Shown: positions 25,413-35,625, numbered from the stretch's first letter. The stretch: 64,000 nt of DNA from Bog-756 sp963841885 (GCA_963841885.1 CAWJEK010000009.1:186001-250000), one strand, 5' to 3'. The notes: a model not told the origin generated them from the sequence alone. Made by a program: numbers and translations.

Positions 25413-26720
25413 ATGATCGACTGGAGCGCCTCCGTCCTGCTCATCTCGGGGTACGACAACGAGGGTTCCGGAGGCCTGTTCACCTTCGACGGCTCCGAAC
25501 TCGGCAAGATCGATGCCCTCAGCTGCATGGGGCTGGCCGTGGGGGAGCGCACGGTGGGAAGACTCCTCCGGGCGCCGGTCGACGTCGACAGCGCCACCGA
25601 ACTCGTGGTCTACGACCGGCGGGGGGTGCTCGAGTACCGGCGGATCGACGACATCGTCGACCCCCACGACGTCGCCTGGTTCGACGGGTCGTGGATCATC
25701 GTGTCGAGCGCCAACAACTCGGTGACCAGGCTGACGCCGGACGGTCGCCTCGAGGTGATGTGGCAGCCCTCGACGGTCGTCGACTCGTGGCACCCCAATT
25801 GCGTGGCCGTGGTCGACGGCCAGGTCTGGGTGACGGCGTTCGGTCGTTTCGACACCCACCGGGGGTGGGCGGGTGACGTCAGCCGGGGGGCCGGCTTCCT
25901 CCGGAACCTCGCCACCGGACAGGAGATCGGCGGGCTGTCCCATCCCCACTCGCCGAGATGGGTCGCCGGTAGGTGGACGGTCTGCAACTCCCAGGAGGGG
26001 ACCGTCGTCACCTGGGACCCGGCCGAGGCCCGCTGGGACCGCCGTGTCGAGCTGGAGCAGTACCCCCGGGGCCTGGTGGTGGACGACCGGATGCTGTACG
26101 TCGGGGAGAGCGCCAACCGGGGAAACCCCGACGAGCGCGCCTCCCTCGCCGTGGTCGAGGGCGACCGGGTGGTCGACCGGGTGCCGCTGCCCGCCCGGGA
26201 GGTCTACGAGGTGGTGGTGGCGCCGGTGGCGGCGTTGGACGGGCTCCGACGCGGTTTCAACACCAATCCCCACCGGTTGGCCACCGCGGTGGCCGACGAC
26301 CTGCTGGGATCGGTGGGCGACCGTGAGCTGTTCAGCGGTATCGGGCAACCCCTCGACGCCGACGGGATCGCCACGAGGGTCCGGTGCCGGCTGCCCGCCC
26401 GGGTGGCCCGCTCCGCCCACGTCCCGCTCGAGGTGGAGGTGACCAACCTGTCCGAGGCGGCGTTGGCCAGCGTCCCGCCGCACCCAGTCATGCTGAGCTA
26501 TCAGTGGCGGAACGACGACGGGACCAGGATCGAAGGCCCGCGGACGTCGCTCGGCCGGGTGCTGCTCCATGACGACACGGCGTCGTACGGCGTCGACCTC
26601 CACACGCCCGGTGGGCCCGGTGACTACCAGCTGGTCCTCGGCCTGGTGCAGGAAGGGTGCATCTGGTTCGACGAGATCGACCGCTCGAACTCCTGCATCG
26701 CCGTCGTGACGGTCACCTGA
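25413..26720 (+). CDS. DUF4915/TIGR03032-like propeller with C-terminal Wzt-type domain
   Basis: 435-residue protein. Residues ~1-310 resemble the TIGR03032/DUF4915 propeller: HDVAWFDGSWIIVSSANNSV, SWHPNCVAVVDGQVWVTAFG, GGLSHPHSPRWVAGRWTVCN and YPRGLVVDDRMLYVGES. Residues ~325-435 look like the beta-sandwich appended to many glycan-modifying proteins (PLEVEVTNLSE, VMLSYQWRNDDGTRIEGPRT, YQLVLGLVQEGCIWFDE). This suggests a role around surface polysaccharide; the reaction is unknown. It is divergent from the ATP-grasp operon and upstream of acpP. No signal peptide was seen. Confidence 0.7.
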   Translation: MIDWSASVLLISGYDNEGSGGLFTFDGSELGKIDALSCMGLAVGERTVGRLLRAPVDVDSATELVVYDRRGVLEYRRIDDIVDPHDVAWFDGSWIIVSSANNSVTRLTPDGRLEVMWQPSTVVDSWHPNCVAVVDGQVWVTAFGRFDTHRGWAGDVSRGAGFLRNLATGQEIGGLSHPHSPRWVAGRWTVCNSQEGTVVTWDPAEARWDRRVELEQYPRGLVVDDRMLYVGESANRGNPDERASLAVVEGDRVVDRVPLPAREVYEVVVAPVAALDGLRRGFNTNPHRLATAVADDLLGSVGDRELFSGIGQPLDADGIATRVRCRLPARVARSAHVPLEVEVTNLSEAALASVPPHPVMLSYQWRNDDGTRIEGPRTSLGRVLLHDDTASYGVDLHTPGGPGDYQLVLGLVQEGCIWFDEIDRSNSCIAVVTVT

Positions 26721-26837
26721 CCCCGGACCGGGGCGGGCGGACGGACCGTGCGATCGGCCCTGGTCGCCTCGGGTAACCTCTTTCCAGCCCAGGGGCCCGG
26801 TCCGGACCCCGGAACCGAGACCGACACAGGAGACGCC

Positions 26838-27134
26838 GTGCCCGCTGAGACCCATGTGGAGAAGGGTCCCATGGACCGCCAGCAGATCCTGGAGCTCATC
26901 CGCGAGCTCCTGGCCGACATCCTGGAGATCGAGCCGTCCACCATCAGCGAGTCCTCGTCGTTCGCCGAGGACCTCGACGCCGACTCGCTGGCCCTCATCG
27001 AGCTGGTCGAGGGCCTGGAGGAGGAGCTCGGGGAGCGTTCGGTGGGATTCCGCATCGACGACGAGGACCTGGAGGAGCTCCGCACGGTCCGCGACGCTGT
27101 CGACTACGTGCACGCCAAGCTCGAGGAGGCCTGA
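26838..27134 (+). CDS. acpP: Acyl carrier protein
   Basis: 98-residue acidic ACP that carries acyl chains on 4'-phosphopantetheine. The attachment Ser is in EDLDADSLALIELVEGLEEE. GTG 26838 is favoured by AGGAG five bases upstream (26828-26832). ATG 26871 would give an 87-residue core starting MDRQQILELI, closer to usual ACP length, and remains possible. The region EELGERSVGFRIDDEDLEEL is longer and more polar than in E. coli AcpP. TAACCT at 26774 is a possible -10. rnc follows after eight bases. Confidence 0.93.
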   Translation: MPAETHVEKGPMDRQQILELIRELLADILEIEPSTISESSSFAEDLDADSLALIELVEGLEEELGERSVGFRIDDEDLEELRTVRDAVDYVHAKLEEA

Positions 27135-27142
27135 GGCGCCCG

Positions 27143-27872
27143 ATGGCGCCCGGGCCGCCGGCGACGGACCCATCGTCCGCCGAGGCGCTGGCCGACGCGC
27201 ATCGGACACCACTTCGCCCGTCCCGAGCTCCTCGGGCAGGCGCTGGCCCACCGGTCGTGGTGCGCCGAGCACGCGGGACGCGACTCCAACGAGCGGCTCG
27301 AGTACCTCGGTGACGCCGTCCTCGGACTCGTCGTGGCCGAGGACACCTTCCGCCGCTACCCCGGGCTGTCCGACGGATCGCTGTCCAAGGTCCGGGCCTC
27401 GGTCGTCAACGCCCAGGTCCTCGCCGAGGTCGCCCGGGAACTCGGCATCCCCGACCACCTGCGCCTGGGCAAGGGGGAGGACACGTCGGGTGGCCGCACG
27501 AAGGTCTCGATCCTGGCCGACACCATGGAGGCCGTGATCGGCGCCGTCTACCTCGACGCCGGCCTCGACGCCGCCCGTGACCTGGTCATCTCCCTCCTCG
27601 AGGAGCGGATCGACGCCTCGGTGGGGGAGCCGGGCGTCTCCGACCACAAGAGCCGCCTCCAAGAGGTGGCCGTGGCCCTCGGACGGGGCGTCCCCCGCTA
27701 CGAGGTCGAGGGCTCGGGACCCGATCACGCCCGGAGGTACCTGGCCACGGTGTACGTTGCTGACCAGCGCCTCGGCAGGGGGGAGGGGCGTTCCAAGAAG
27801 GACGCCGAGCAGGCGGCCGCCCAGGCGGCCTGTGAATCGTTGGAAGCCGAGAGAGGCGGGGGAGATGCCTGA
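27143..27872 (+). CDS. rnc: Ribonuclease III (frame broken once near the start)
   Basis: RNase III cleaves double-stranded RNA in rRNA maturation. The conserved body has NERLEYLGDAVLGLVVAEDTF (signature motif with catalytic acidic residues), ADTMEAVIGAVYLDAGLDAA and a C-terminal dsRNA-binding domain (SDHKSRLQEVAV, SKKDAEQAAAQAAC). No start codon exists in that frame before RIGHHFARPELLGQALAHRS. The ATG at 27143, with GGAGG upstream, is in another frame. One extra base at about 27196 (GACGCGCATC) explains this and restores a 242-residue protein. The stop overlaps mutM by eight bases. Confidence 0.9.
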
Positions 27873-28707
27873 GCTTCCTGAAGTCGAGACCATCCGAAGA
27901 GATCTCCAGGGCGAGGTCGTCGGACGGAAGATCAAGGCAGTCGAGGTGCGCAACGGCCGAACGGTCCGGCGCCACCCGAGTGCCAAGCAGTTCCGCGCCC
28001 AGCTCGAGGGACGGACGATCACGGCCATCAACCGGGCCGGGACGTACATCCTCCTGGTGCTGGACGACGGAGCGACCCTGGTGGTCGAGCTGGGGGCCAG
28101 CGGACAGCTGCACCGGGTCAAGAACGCCAAGGAGGCGAAGGTGCCGCACACCCATGCGGTGATCACCTTCACCCAGGGCGGCCAGCTGCGCTTCGTCGAT
28201 CCCAAGACCTACGGCGAGCTCTTCGTGTCGGCGGCTCCCGCCGAGGGCGCCCCGGCCCTGCCCGAGCTCGCCCACCTGGGGTTCGACCCGCTCGAGGACA
28301 TCATGAGCTGGGAGAAGTTCTGGGTCCTGCTGTCGTCCCACGACTCGTTGCTGAAGGACCTGCTCATGGACCAGGAGTTCGTGGCCGGGATCGGCAACAT
28401 GTACGCCGACGAGATCCTCTTCGCCGCCGGGCTCCGCTACGACCGCCAGTCCAACTCGTTGTCGTCCCAGGAGGTCCGCCGCCTCTACCGGTCGATGGTG
28501 GAGACACTGGCCGAGGCGGTGAAGCGCCGGGGCTCCTCGGGAGCGGGCGAGCAGTACCGCGACCTGTTCGGCGAGGAGGGCGACTTCCAGGACCAGCACC
28601 AGGCCTACGACCGCGAGGGGCAGGCCTGCCGTCGCTGCCGCTCGACCATCGTGAAGGTCAAGGCCGGCGGCCGTGCCACCTACTTCTGCGAACATTGCCA
28701 GGTCTGA
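27865..28707 (+). CDS. mutM: Formamidopyrimidine-DNA glycosylase-type enzyme
   Basis: 280-residue Fpg/Nei-family glycosylase for oxidised bases. It begins PELPEVETIRRDLQGEVVG, with the catalytic N-terminal Pro after Met removal. It has the H2TH region (DQEFVAGIGNMYADEILFAAGL) and a C-terminal zinc finger with CRRC and CEHC. Lys in GTYILLVLDD/ASGQLH context matches the family. It overlaps rnc and precedes smc, the common rnc-mutM-smc order. A Nei-like variant of the family is possible. Confidence 0.92.
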   Translation: MPELPEVETIRRDLQGEVVGRKIKAVEVRNGRTVRRHPSAKQFRAQLEGRTITAINRAGTYILLVLDDGATLVVELGASGQLHRVKNAKEAKVPHTHAVITFTQGGQLRFVDPKTYGELFVSAAPAEGAPALPELAHLGFDPLEDIMSWEKFWVLLSSHDSLLKDLLMDQEFVAGIGNMYADEILFAAGLRYDRQSNSLSSQEVRRLYRSMVETLAEAVKRRGSSGAGEQYRDLFGEEGDFQDQHQAYDREGQACRRCRSTIVKVKAGGRATYFCEHCQV

Positions 28708-28740
28708 CCAGGGGCTCCCGCGGCTCCCACCCCGTGCCGG

Positions 28741-28746
28741 TAGGGT
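28741..28746 (+). promoter_or_regulatory. Putative -10 box of smc
   Basis: TAGGGT ends nine bases before GTG 28756, consistent with a leaderless or near-leaderless smc transcript. Confidence 0.4.
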
Positions 28747-28755
28747 GAGCGCCCG

Positions 28756-31700
28756 GTGTTCCTGAAGTCCCTCTCCCTCAAAGGATTCAAGTCCTTCGCC
28801 GATCCGGCCGTGCTCGAATTCGAGCCGGGCGTGACCGTGGTCGTGGGGCCCAACGGCAGTGGCAAGTCGAACGTGGTCGACGCCGTGGCCTGGGTGCTCG
28901 GGGCCCAGGGGCCGCGTACCGTGCGCTCGGCCAAGATGGAGGACGTCATCTTCATGGGCACGGCCAACCGGCCGGCCCTGGGACGCGCCGAGGTCTCCCT
29001 GACCATCGACAACACCTCGGGCAAGCTCTCGGCCGACCTGGCCGAGGTGACCATCACCCGGACCCTGTTCCGGTCGGGTGACTCGGAGTACTCGATCAAC
29101 GGCGCCCCCTGCCGCCTGCTCGACATCCAGGAGCTCCTCTCCGACACGGGCGTCGGCCGACAGCAGCACGTCATCATCAGCCAGGGACACCTCGACGCCA
29201 TCCTGGAGGCCCGGCCCGAGGACCGGCGGTCGGTCATCGAGGAGGCCGCCGGCGTCCTCAAGTTCCGCCGACGGCGGGAGAGGGCCGAGCGCCGGCTGGC
29301 GAGCACCGAGGAGAACCTCGAGCGTCTGTTCGACCTGGTCCGCGAAGTCAAGCGGCAGATCCGACCGCTCGAGCGGCAGGCGGCGGCCGCCCGGTCGTAC
29401 ACGGGGCTGGCCGAGGAGCTTCGGGCGGTGCGTCTCTACGTGGCCGGCTCCGAGCTGGCCGCCCTCGACGAGCGGCACGATCAGGGCCTGGCCCACCAGG
29501 AGGAGCAGCGGGCGCGGGAGGTCGAGCTGACCGCGGCGCTGGGTGCCCTCGACGCCGACTCGGTACGGACCGCCGACGAGCTGTCCGCCGAGCGGGAGTC
29601 GGACCTGACCGCCGCCCTGGGCCGCACCGAGGGGATGGTGGAGCGGGCCCGGGGGCTGTCCGGGGTGCTGCGCGAGCGCCAGCGGTCCCTGGCGAGGGCG
29701 CTCGACGCCGCGGCCGACGCCGACGTGGTCTCCACCCTCGAGGCGGAAGGGGCCCGGCTGGCCGAGGAGCTGGCCGCCGCCGAGCAGGAGGCGACCGACC
29801 TGGCGCCCGAACAGGACGGCCTGGCCGCCGCCGAGGCCGCCCTGGCCGCCGAGCTGGAAGCCCATCTGACCACCCGGGGCGACGGATCGGAGCTGCGGTC
29901 GGCCGAGGAGGCGGTGACGGTCGCCCGCGGTCAGCTCGCATCGCTCGAACACGCCCTGGAGCGTGACCGGCGCACCCTCGACCAGCTGGTGGCGCGCCAG
30001 GGGGCGGCCGAGCGCCGGGCCGGAGTGCTGGAGGGCGAGGACCACGAGCTGGGTGAACGCCTGGCCGAGACCGAGCAGGCCCGCCACCGGCTGCAGGCCA
30101 CGCGGGCCGAGGCCGAGGCGGCCCAGGCCCGGGCGGCCCGACGCCTGGAATCGGCCGAGGAGGCGCTGCGGCAGGCCGAGCAGGAGCACGCCCGGTCCCA
30201 GGCCCGCGCCGACGCCCTCGAACGCGCCCTCGACGAGGCGCGGGGGGCGGCCGGCGCCGAACTGCTGGCCGGTGTCGACGGGGTGGTGGGCACGCTCCTC
30301 GATCTGGTCGAGGTGGACAGCGGGTGGGAGGAGGCCTTCGAGGCCGCCGCCGGGGCGTCGCTGGCCGCGGTGGTCGTATCGGGCAGTGAGCCCGCCCGGG
30401 CGGCACTGTCCCGCCTGCGCCAGGGCGGGGCGACGGGCGCGGTGCTGGCGCTGACGGGCTCGGCGTCCGGGCGTCCCGTGCTCTCCGGACCGGCGGTGCC
30501 GACCGGCACCGAATCGATCCGCGGCCACGTCCGGCCCCGGGCCGGCGGGGCCGGATTCCCCGGGCTCGACGGCGTACTCGACACACTGCTGCACGGATCG
30601 TGCTGCGCCACCCGGGGCTGGTCGGAGGCCATCGACCTCGCCCTCGCCCGACCTGATCTGGTGGTGGTCACCCGGGAGGGCGACCGGTTCTCGCCCACCG
30701 GGTGGCGGGTACGGGCCGGTGGCGGCGTGGTGACCGCCGCGGTGGTCGACGAGGCCCGGGACCGGGCCGAGGTGGCCCGGGGTGAGGTCGGGCGGGCCGC
30801 GGCCGAGCGGACGTCCGCCCGGGCCGAGGTCGAGGCCACGCGTGACGCCACGGCCGATGCCGTGCGGGCCGACGACCGCAACGAGGTCGCCCACCAGGCC
30901 GCCCGGGTGGGCCGTGCCCGGGTTTCAGGCGACCGCGACCTGCTGACCACCGAGCTCGAGGAGATCCGCCGCAACCGGGCCGAGCTCGAGGACCGGATCG
31001 GGCGGGACTCGGCCCGGGTGGCCGAGTTGGTGGCCGGTATGCCGGCGCTGGAGGACGAGCGCGTGGCGGCGGCGGCCCGCGTGGCCGCCGCCCGGGAGGA
31101 GCGCCGTCGCATCGAGGTCGCGCTGGCCGCGGCCCAGGGTGACCGCACCGAGTGGGAGGTGCGCACCGCCGGGCTGGTCGAACGTCGTCGGGTGCTGACC
31201 GAGCGCCTCCAGGAGGTCGAGCGCCGGCTCACCGGTCACGCCGAGGAGCGGGAGCAGGCGGCCGAGCGCCGGCGGAGGCTGGAGTCGGATGCGACCGCCG
31301 TGGAGCGCCTGTCGGGCGTGGTGGCCGAGGCTCAGACCGGACTGGACTCGCTCCTGTCGGCGCTGCGGGACCGGCACCGCCGACAGCTCGAGGCGGTGCG
31401 CGCCGGAGGTGCCCGACTGGAGGAGCTGCGCCGCCAGCGGTCGGTGAACGAGCACGAACTGGCCGCCACCCGGAGCCGACTCCAGAAGGCCGAACTGGAC
31501 CTCATGGAGGCCTCGGTCCGCCGCGAGGCGGTCGTCGAGGCGCTCCGTCGGGAACTCGGCTGCGAGCCCGAGGACGCCGTCGGCGCACCCGCGCCGGAGC
31601 TGGCCGAAGGTGTCGATCCGGTCGGCCGAGCGGCCCAACTCGAGGCCGAGCTGGCCGCCATCGGTCCGGTCAACCCGCTGGCCATGGAGGAGCTGAGCGA

Positions 31701-32604
31701 GCTCGGCGAACGGCACCAGTTCCTCGAGTCCCAGGTGGAGGACGTCCGCAAGGCCCAGCGGGAGCTGCGTCAGGTCATCCGGACCCTCGACGAGGAGATC
31801 ATGCACGTCTTCGACTCGGCCTTCGCCGACGTGAACGAGCACTTCTCCGATCTCATCACCTCGCTCTTTCCGGGAGGGACGGGCCGCCTCTCGCTGACCG
31901 ACCCCGAGAACCTGCTCGATACGGGCGTCGAGGTGGAGGTCCGGCCGGCCGGCCGCAACGTGCGGCGACTGTCGCTCCTGTCGGGCGGCGAGCGGTCGCT
32001 CGTCGCCATGGCCTACCTGTTCGCCGTCTTCCGCAGCCGGCCCTCGCCCTTCTACCTGATGGACGAAGTCGAGGCCGCACTCGACGACGTGAACCTCATG
32101 CGCTTCCTGGCGCTGGTCAACGAGTTCCGGGAGGAGGCCCAGCTGATCATCGTCAGCCACCAGAAGCGGACCATGGAGGCCGCCGACGCCCTCTACGGCG
32201 TGACCATGGCTCCCGGGGGCTCGTCCAAGGTGGTCAGCCAGAAGGTCCCACGCGATCGCACGGCGGTCGACACCCTGGGCGCCCGGCCGACCACCAAGCT
32301 CGACGTCGCCGCGGTCGCCCCGGTCGACGTGCCCGAGCTCGCCGGGGGTCGGGGGGACGACAGGGGCCGAGGGGATGAACGGGACCGAGGGGCCGACCGC
32401 CCTGCCGGGTCGCCCGGCCACACCGGGTCATCCGGTGGCACCGGAGCCCACGAGGTCGACCGCATCGGCGGTGGGAACGGCGTGACGGCTCCCGAGGACG
32501 GAGCGCGACCGGCCACGGCGCCGATGCCATGGGCACCCGCGACGGCGACGGGGTGGCGACGCCGACCCCCGACCCCGACTCGGTGGCCACCGACGACGTC
32601 CTGA
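28756..32604 (+). CDS. smc: Chromosome partition protein SMC
   Basis: 1282-residue SMC ATPase for chromosome condensation. The head has FLKSLSLKGFKSFADP and GPNGSGKSNVVDAVAWVLGA (Walker A). Long coiled coils flank a hinge at about residues 505-650 (LAGVDGVVGTLLDLVEVDSG to VRAGGGVVTAAVVDEARDRA). The C-terminal head has LSLLSGGERSLVAMAYLFAV (signature) and PFYLMDEVEAALDDVN (Walker B). After about residue 1165 a Gly/Asp/Arg-rich tail is disordered. The true end is uncertain: a TGA in another frame at 32810-32812 overlaps the ftsY ATG, so the tail may continue across a further frame break. Confidence 0.95.
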   Translation: MFLKSLSLKGFKSFADPAVLEFEPGVTVVVGPNGSGKSNVVDAVAWVLGAQGPRTVRSAKMEDVIFMGTANRPALGRAEVSLTIDNTSGKLSADLAEVTITRTLFRSGDSEYSINGAPCRLLDIQELLSDTGVGRQQHVIISQGHLDAILEARPEDRRSVIEEAAGVLKFRRRRERAERRLASTEENLERLFDLVREVKRQIRPLERQAAAARSYTGLAEELRAVRLYVAGSELAALDERHDQGLAHQEEQRAREVELTAALGALDADSVRTADELSAERESDLTAALGRTEGMVERARGLSGVLRERQRSLARALDAAADADVVSTLEAEGARLAEELAAAEQEATDLAPEQDGLAAAEAALAAELEAHLTTRGDGSELRSAEEAVTVARGQLASLEHALERDRRTLDQLVARQGAAERRAGVLEGEDHELGERLAETEQARHRLQATRAEAEAAQARAARRLESAEEALRQAEQEHARSQARADALERALDEARGAAGAELLAGVDGVVGTLLDLVEVDSGWEEAFEAAAGASLAAVVVSGSEPARAALSRLRQGGATGAVLALTGSASGRPVLSGPAVPTGTESIRGHVRPRAGGAGFPGLDGVLDTLLHGSCCATRGWSEAIDLALARPDLVVVTREGDRFSPTGWRVRAGGGVVTAAVVDEARDRAEVARGEVGRAAAERTSARAEVEATRDATADAVRADDRNEVAHQAARVGRARVSGDRDLLTTELEEIRRNRAELEDRIGRDSARVAELVAGMPALEDERVAAAARVAAAREERRRIEVALAAAQGDRTEWEVRTAGLVERRRVLTERLQEVERRLTGHAEEREQAAERRRRLESDATAVERLSGVVAEAQTGLDSLLSALRDRHRRQLEAVRAGGARLEELRRQRSVNEHELAATRSRLQKAELDLMEASVRREAVVEALRRELGCEPEDAVGAPAPELAEGVDPVGRAAQLEAELAAIGPVNPLAMEELSELGERHQFLESQVEDVRKAQRELRQVIRTLDEEIMHVFDSAFADVNEHFSDLITSLFPGGTGRLSLTDPENLLDTGVEVEVRPAGRNVRRLSLLSGGERSLVAMAYLFAVFRSRPSPFYLMDEVEAALDDVNLMRFLALVNEFREEAQLIIVSHQKRTMEAADALYGVTMAPGGSSKVVSQKVPRDRTAVDTLGARPTTKLDVAAVAPVDVPELAGGRGDDRGRGDERDRGADRPAGSPGHTGSSGGTGAHEVDRIGGGNGVTAPEDGARPATAPMPWAPATATGWRRRPPTPTRWPPTTS

Positions 32605-32808
32605 CGGTCGCCGATCTGCTCGACCAGCCCGCCCGGCGCGGGGGACCCGGGATCCCCGCGCCGGCACCACGTGCCGAACCCGCTCCGGCCGGCCCGGCCC
32701 GGGTGGAGTCCGCCACGGCGGATGCGTCCCCCCGGACCCGGCTCCCGGACCGGCCCACGGAGCGGGAACCGCGTTCGGTGACGGCGGTCCCGGCACCGCC
32801 CCGGACCG

Positions 32809-34025
32809 ATGACCGACGCCGTCGTGTTGACCGCGGCGTCCGATGCCATCCTGGCCGTGGTCATCGCCGTGCCCGTCCTCCTGGTGGGTGGCGGGATCGC
32901 CATCGCCACCCGTCGACGCGGCTCCGGTGCCGCCCCGGGGGCCGCCGACGGGACGTCGGGCGGCGTGGCCGTCGCCGAGCCTCCGACGACGACCGCACCG
33001 ACCCCGGCGCCGACCGGGGTGGCGCCCACCGAGGCTCCGGTCGAGGCGGCCCCGACCGTCGTCGAGCCGCCCGCCCCCGAGGTCCCGGTCGCCGAGCCGG
33101 CTTCGTACCGGGGCCGGCTGGGCAAGGCGCGCGGACTGCTCTCCGGCTACATCGGCTCCGTCCGGGCGAAGGGGCGCATCGACGCCGCCACGTGGGACGA
33201 CCTCGAGGAGGCGCTGATCCGGGCCGACGTCGGGGTGGGGGCCACGGACGCCCTGCTCGACGACCTCCGGGGTCGGGTGAAGTCGGGCGAGATCACCGGG
33301 CCCGACGCCCTGGTCGACGCCCTGAAGGCCGACCTGGTCGCCATGCTGTCGACGGGTCGGGCCGGACTGGCCGTGGTCGGCGCCGACCGCCCCCCACCGG
33401 CCGAGGGCGAACCGGCCCGCACCGTGGACGTGTGGCTCTTCGTGGGGGTGAACGGCGTGGGGAAGACGACGACCGTGGGCAAGGTGGCCACCCGGCTCTC
33501 GGCCGCCGGCACACCCGTCCTGTTGGCGGCCGGCGACACCTTCCGGGCCGCGGCGGGCGAGCAGCTCAGCCTGTGGGCCGAGCGGTCGGGTGCCGACGTC
33601 GTGCGGGGCGCCGAGGGCGGCGACCCGAGCTCGGTCGTGTTCGACGCCGTCCAGCGGGCGGCCTCCAAGGGCACGAGCTGGTCCTGGCGGACACCGCGGG
33701 CCGGCTGCACAACAAGGTCAACCTGATCGAGGAGCTGAAGAAGATCCGCCGGGTGTCCGACCGCCCGCCGGGCCGGGTGACGGAGGTGCTGCTGGTCCTC
33801 GACGCCACCACCGGCCAGAACGGCCTGGCCCAGGCCAAGGTCTTCCTGGACGCGGTGGACGTGTCCGGGGTGGTGCTCACGAAGCTGGACGGAACGGCCA
33901 AGGGCGGCATCGTGGTGGCTATCCAGCGGGAGCTCGGCCTGCCGGTCAAACTCGTCGGCCTCGGCGAGGGTGCCGGTGACCTCATCGACTTCGACGCCGA
34001 GGCGTTCGTCGACGCCCTCTTCTGA
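32809..34025 (+). CDS. ftsY: Signal recognition particle receptor FtsY (frame broken once)
   Basis: SRP receptor GTPase, about 405 residues after correction. An N-terminal hydrophobic anchor (AILAVVIAVPVLLVGGGIAI) and a Pro/Ala-rich linker precede the NG domain: KARGLLSGYIGSVR, GVNGVGKTTTVGKVATRL (G1) and AAGDTFRAAAGEQL. At about 33670 one base is missing in a G run; the following frame continues LVLADTAGRLHNKVNLIEEL, TKLDGTAKGGIVVAI and VGLGEGAGDLIDFD. FtsY is normally essential, so a sequence error is likely. It lies between smc and ffh, as in many bacteria. The 204 bases before its ATG hold coding-like sequence but no separate gene. Confidence 0.9.
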
Positions 34026-34073
34026 GGCCGGACGGTGGCGCGGTCGGCGTACGACCCCACCAGCACGTTCGGG

Positions 34074-34079
34074 TAGCCT
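34074..34079 (+). promoter_or_regulatory. Putative -10 box of ffh
   Basis: TAGCCT ends nine bases before ATG 34089. Confidence 0.4.
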
Positions 34080-34088
34080 GAGCACCCC

Positions 34089-35625
34089 ATGTTCGAGAGC
34101 CTGACCGACCGATTCGAAGGCATCCTCACCCGCCTGCGGGTCGCGGACGGCTGTCCGACGCCGATGTCGACGAGGTCCTGCGCGAGATCCGCACCGCCCT
34201 GCTGGAGGCGGACGTCGAGATCGGGGTGGTGCGGACGTTCACCACCGCCGTGCGCGAGCGGTGCGTGGGGCTCGAGCTGTCGCAGAGCCTGAGTCCGGGC
34301 CAGCAGGTCATCAAGATCGTCAACGAGGAGCTGGTCGCCATCCTCGGCGGCGAGACCCTCCAGATCCGCTACGCCAGCCGACCCCCGACCGTCGTCCTCC
34401 TGGCCGGACTGCAGGGCTCGGGCAAGACCACCGCCTCGGCCAAGCTGGCCCGCTGGTTCAAGCAGCAGGGCCGCAACCCCATGCTGGTCGGCGCCGACCT
34501 CCAGCGTCCGGCCGCCGTCGAGCAGCTGCGGGTGCTCGGCGGGCAGGCCGGGGTCAGCGTCTTCTCCGAGGCGTCGGATCCCGGTCGCGGTGGCCACCGC
34601 CGGCCTCGAGGAGGCCAAGCGGCTCGGCCGTGACGTACTGATCGTCGACACCGCCGGCCGTCTGTCCATCGACGAGGAACTCATGGACGAGATCCGCCAC
34701 ATCGCCGGCGCCGTCCAGCCCGACTACACGTTCCTGGTCATCGACGCCATGACCGGCCAGGACGCGGTATCCACCGCCGAGGCGTTCCACGAGGCGCTCT
34801 CCCTCGACGGGGTCATCCTGACCAAGCTCGACGGCGACGCCCGCGGCGGTGCCGCCCTGTCGGTCAAGGAGGTCGTGGGCCGGCCCATCGCGTTCGCGTC
34901 CACCGGGGAGAAGCTCGACGACTTCGACCAGTTCCACCCCGACCGCATGGCCGACCGCATCCTGGGCATGGGCGACGTCCTCAGCCTCATCGAGCAGGCC
35001 GAGCGCACGATGGACAAGGACGTCGCCACCAAGGGCGCGGCCGCCATCATCGAGGGTCGGTTCACCCTCGAGGACTTCCTCGAGCAGTTGCAGCAGGTCG
35101 AGAAGATGGGCTCGATCTCCGGGATGATGTCGTTGATCCCGGGCGTCTCCAAGGACATCAAGAAGGCGTCCGAGGCCGTGGACGACGGCCAGATCGGCCA
35201 GGTCAAGGCCATCATCTTTTCGATGACCCCCCAGGAGCGGACCGACCCGTCGATCATCGACGGCGGGCGTCGGGCGCGGATCGCCAACGGGAGCGGCACG
35301 ACCACCGCCGACGTCAACGCACTCCTCAAGCAGTTCAAGGAGATGCAGAAGATGATGAAGGGTTTCGGCAAGGGCGGCATGGGTGGCGCCCTGGGCGGCC
35401 TCGGAGGTCTGCTCGGACGGGGCGGACCCAAGATGTCCCCGAAGGGCATGGCCGACATGGCCGCCATGATGGGCGATTCCGACCTCGCCGCCCTCGGCGC
35501 CGGGGCGCCGGCGGGTGCGGGCCGGCCCTCCGCCGACCATGGGGGCGGCGCCCCGGGGCGGTAAGAAGGGCAAGGGGGGCAAGAAGGGCAAGGGGGGCGG
35601 TCGGGTCACCCCGAAGTCGCGTTGA
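34089..35625 (+). CDS. ffh: Signal recognition particle protein Ffh (frame broken three times)
   Basis: SRP54-type GTPase that binds signal sequences and SRP RNA. The start MFESLTDRFEGILTRLR is followed at ~34130 by a one-base loss (G run), then RLSDADVDEVLREIRTALLE, LLAGLQGSGKTTASAKLA (G1) and GADLQRPAAVEQL. At ~34580 one extra base leads into GLEEAKRLGRDVLIVDTAGR, TKLDGDARGGAAL and the methionine-rich M domain (EKMGSISGMMSLIPG, MQKMMKGFGKGGMGG). Near 35514 a further extra base would replace the early stop at 35564 with a Lys/Gly tail ending RVTPKSR at 35625. Corrected length is about 511 residues. Confidence 0.88.
35563..35598 (+). repeat. Two 18-bp direct repeats encoding KKGKGG
   Basis: AAGAAGGGCAAGGGGGGC occurs twice in tandem at the end of ffh. 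In the corrected frame it encodes KKGKGG twice, a basic tail seen in actinobacterial Ffh proteins. Confidence 0.8.

Noticed and set aside
27586..30894. 1102-codon open frame antisense to rnc, mutM and smc
   Set aside because: It mirrors the third-position GC bias of the real genes and has low-complexity Gly/Arg/Gln sequence with no family motif.
34089..35625. Programmed ribosomal frameshifting in ffh or ftsY
   Set aside because: The breaks differ in direction, lack a shared slippery heptamer and occur in many unrelated genes, so a common sequencing cause is simpler.
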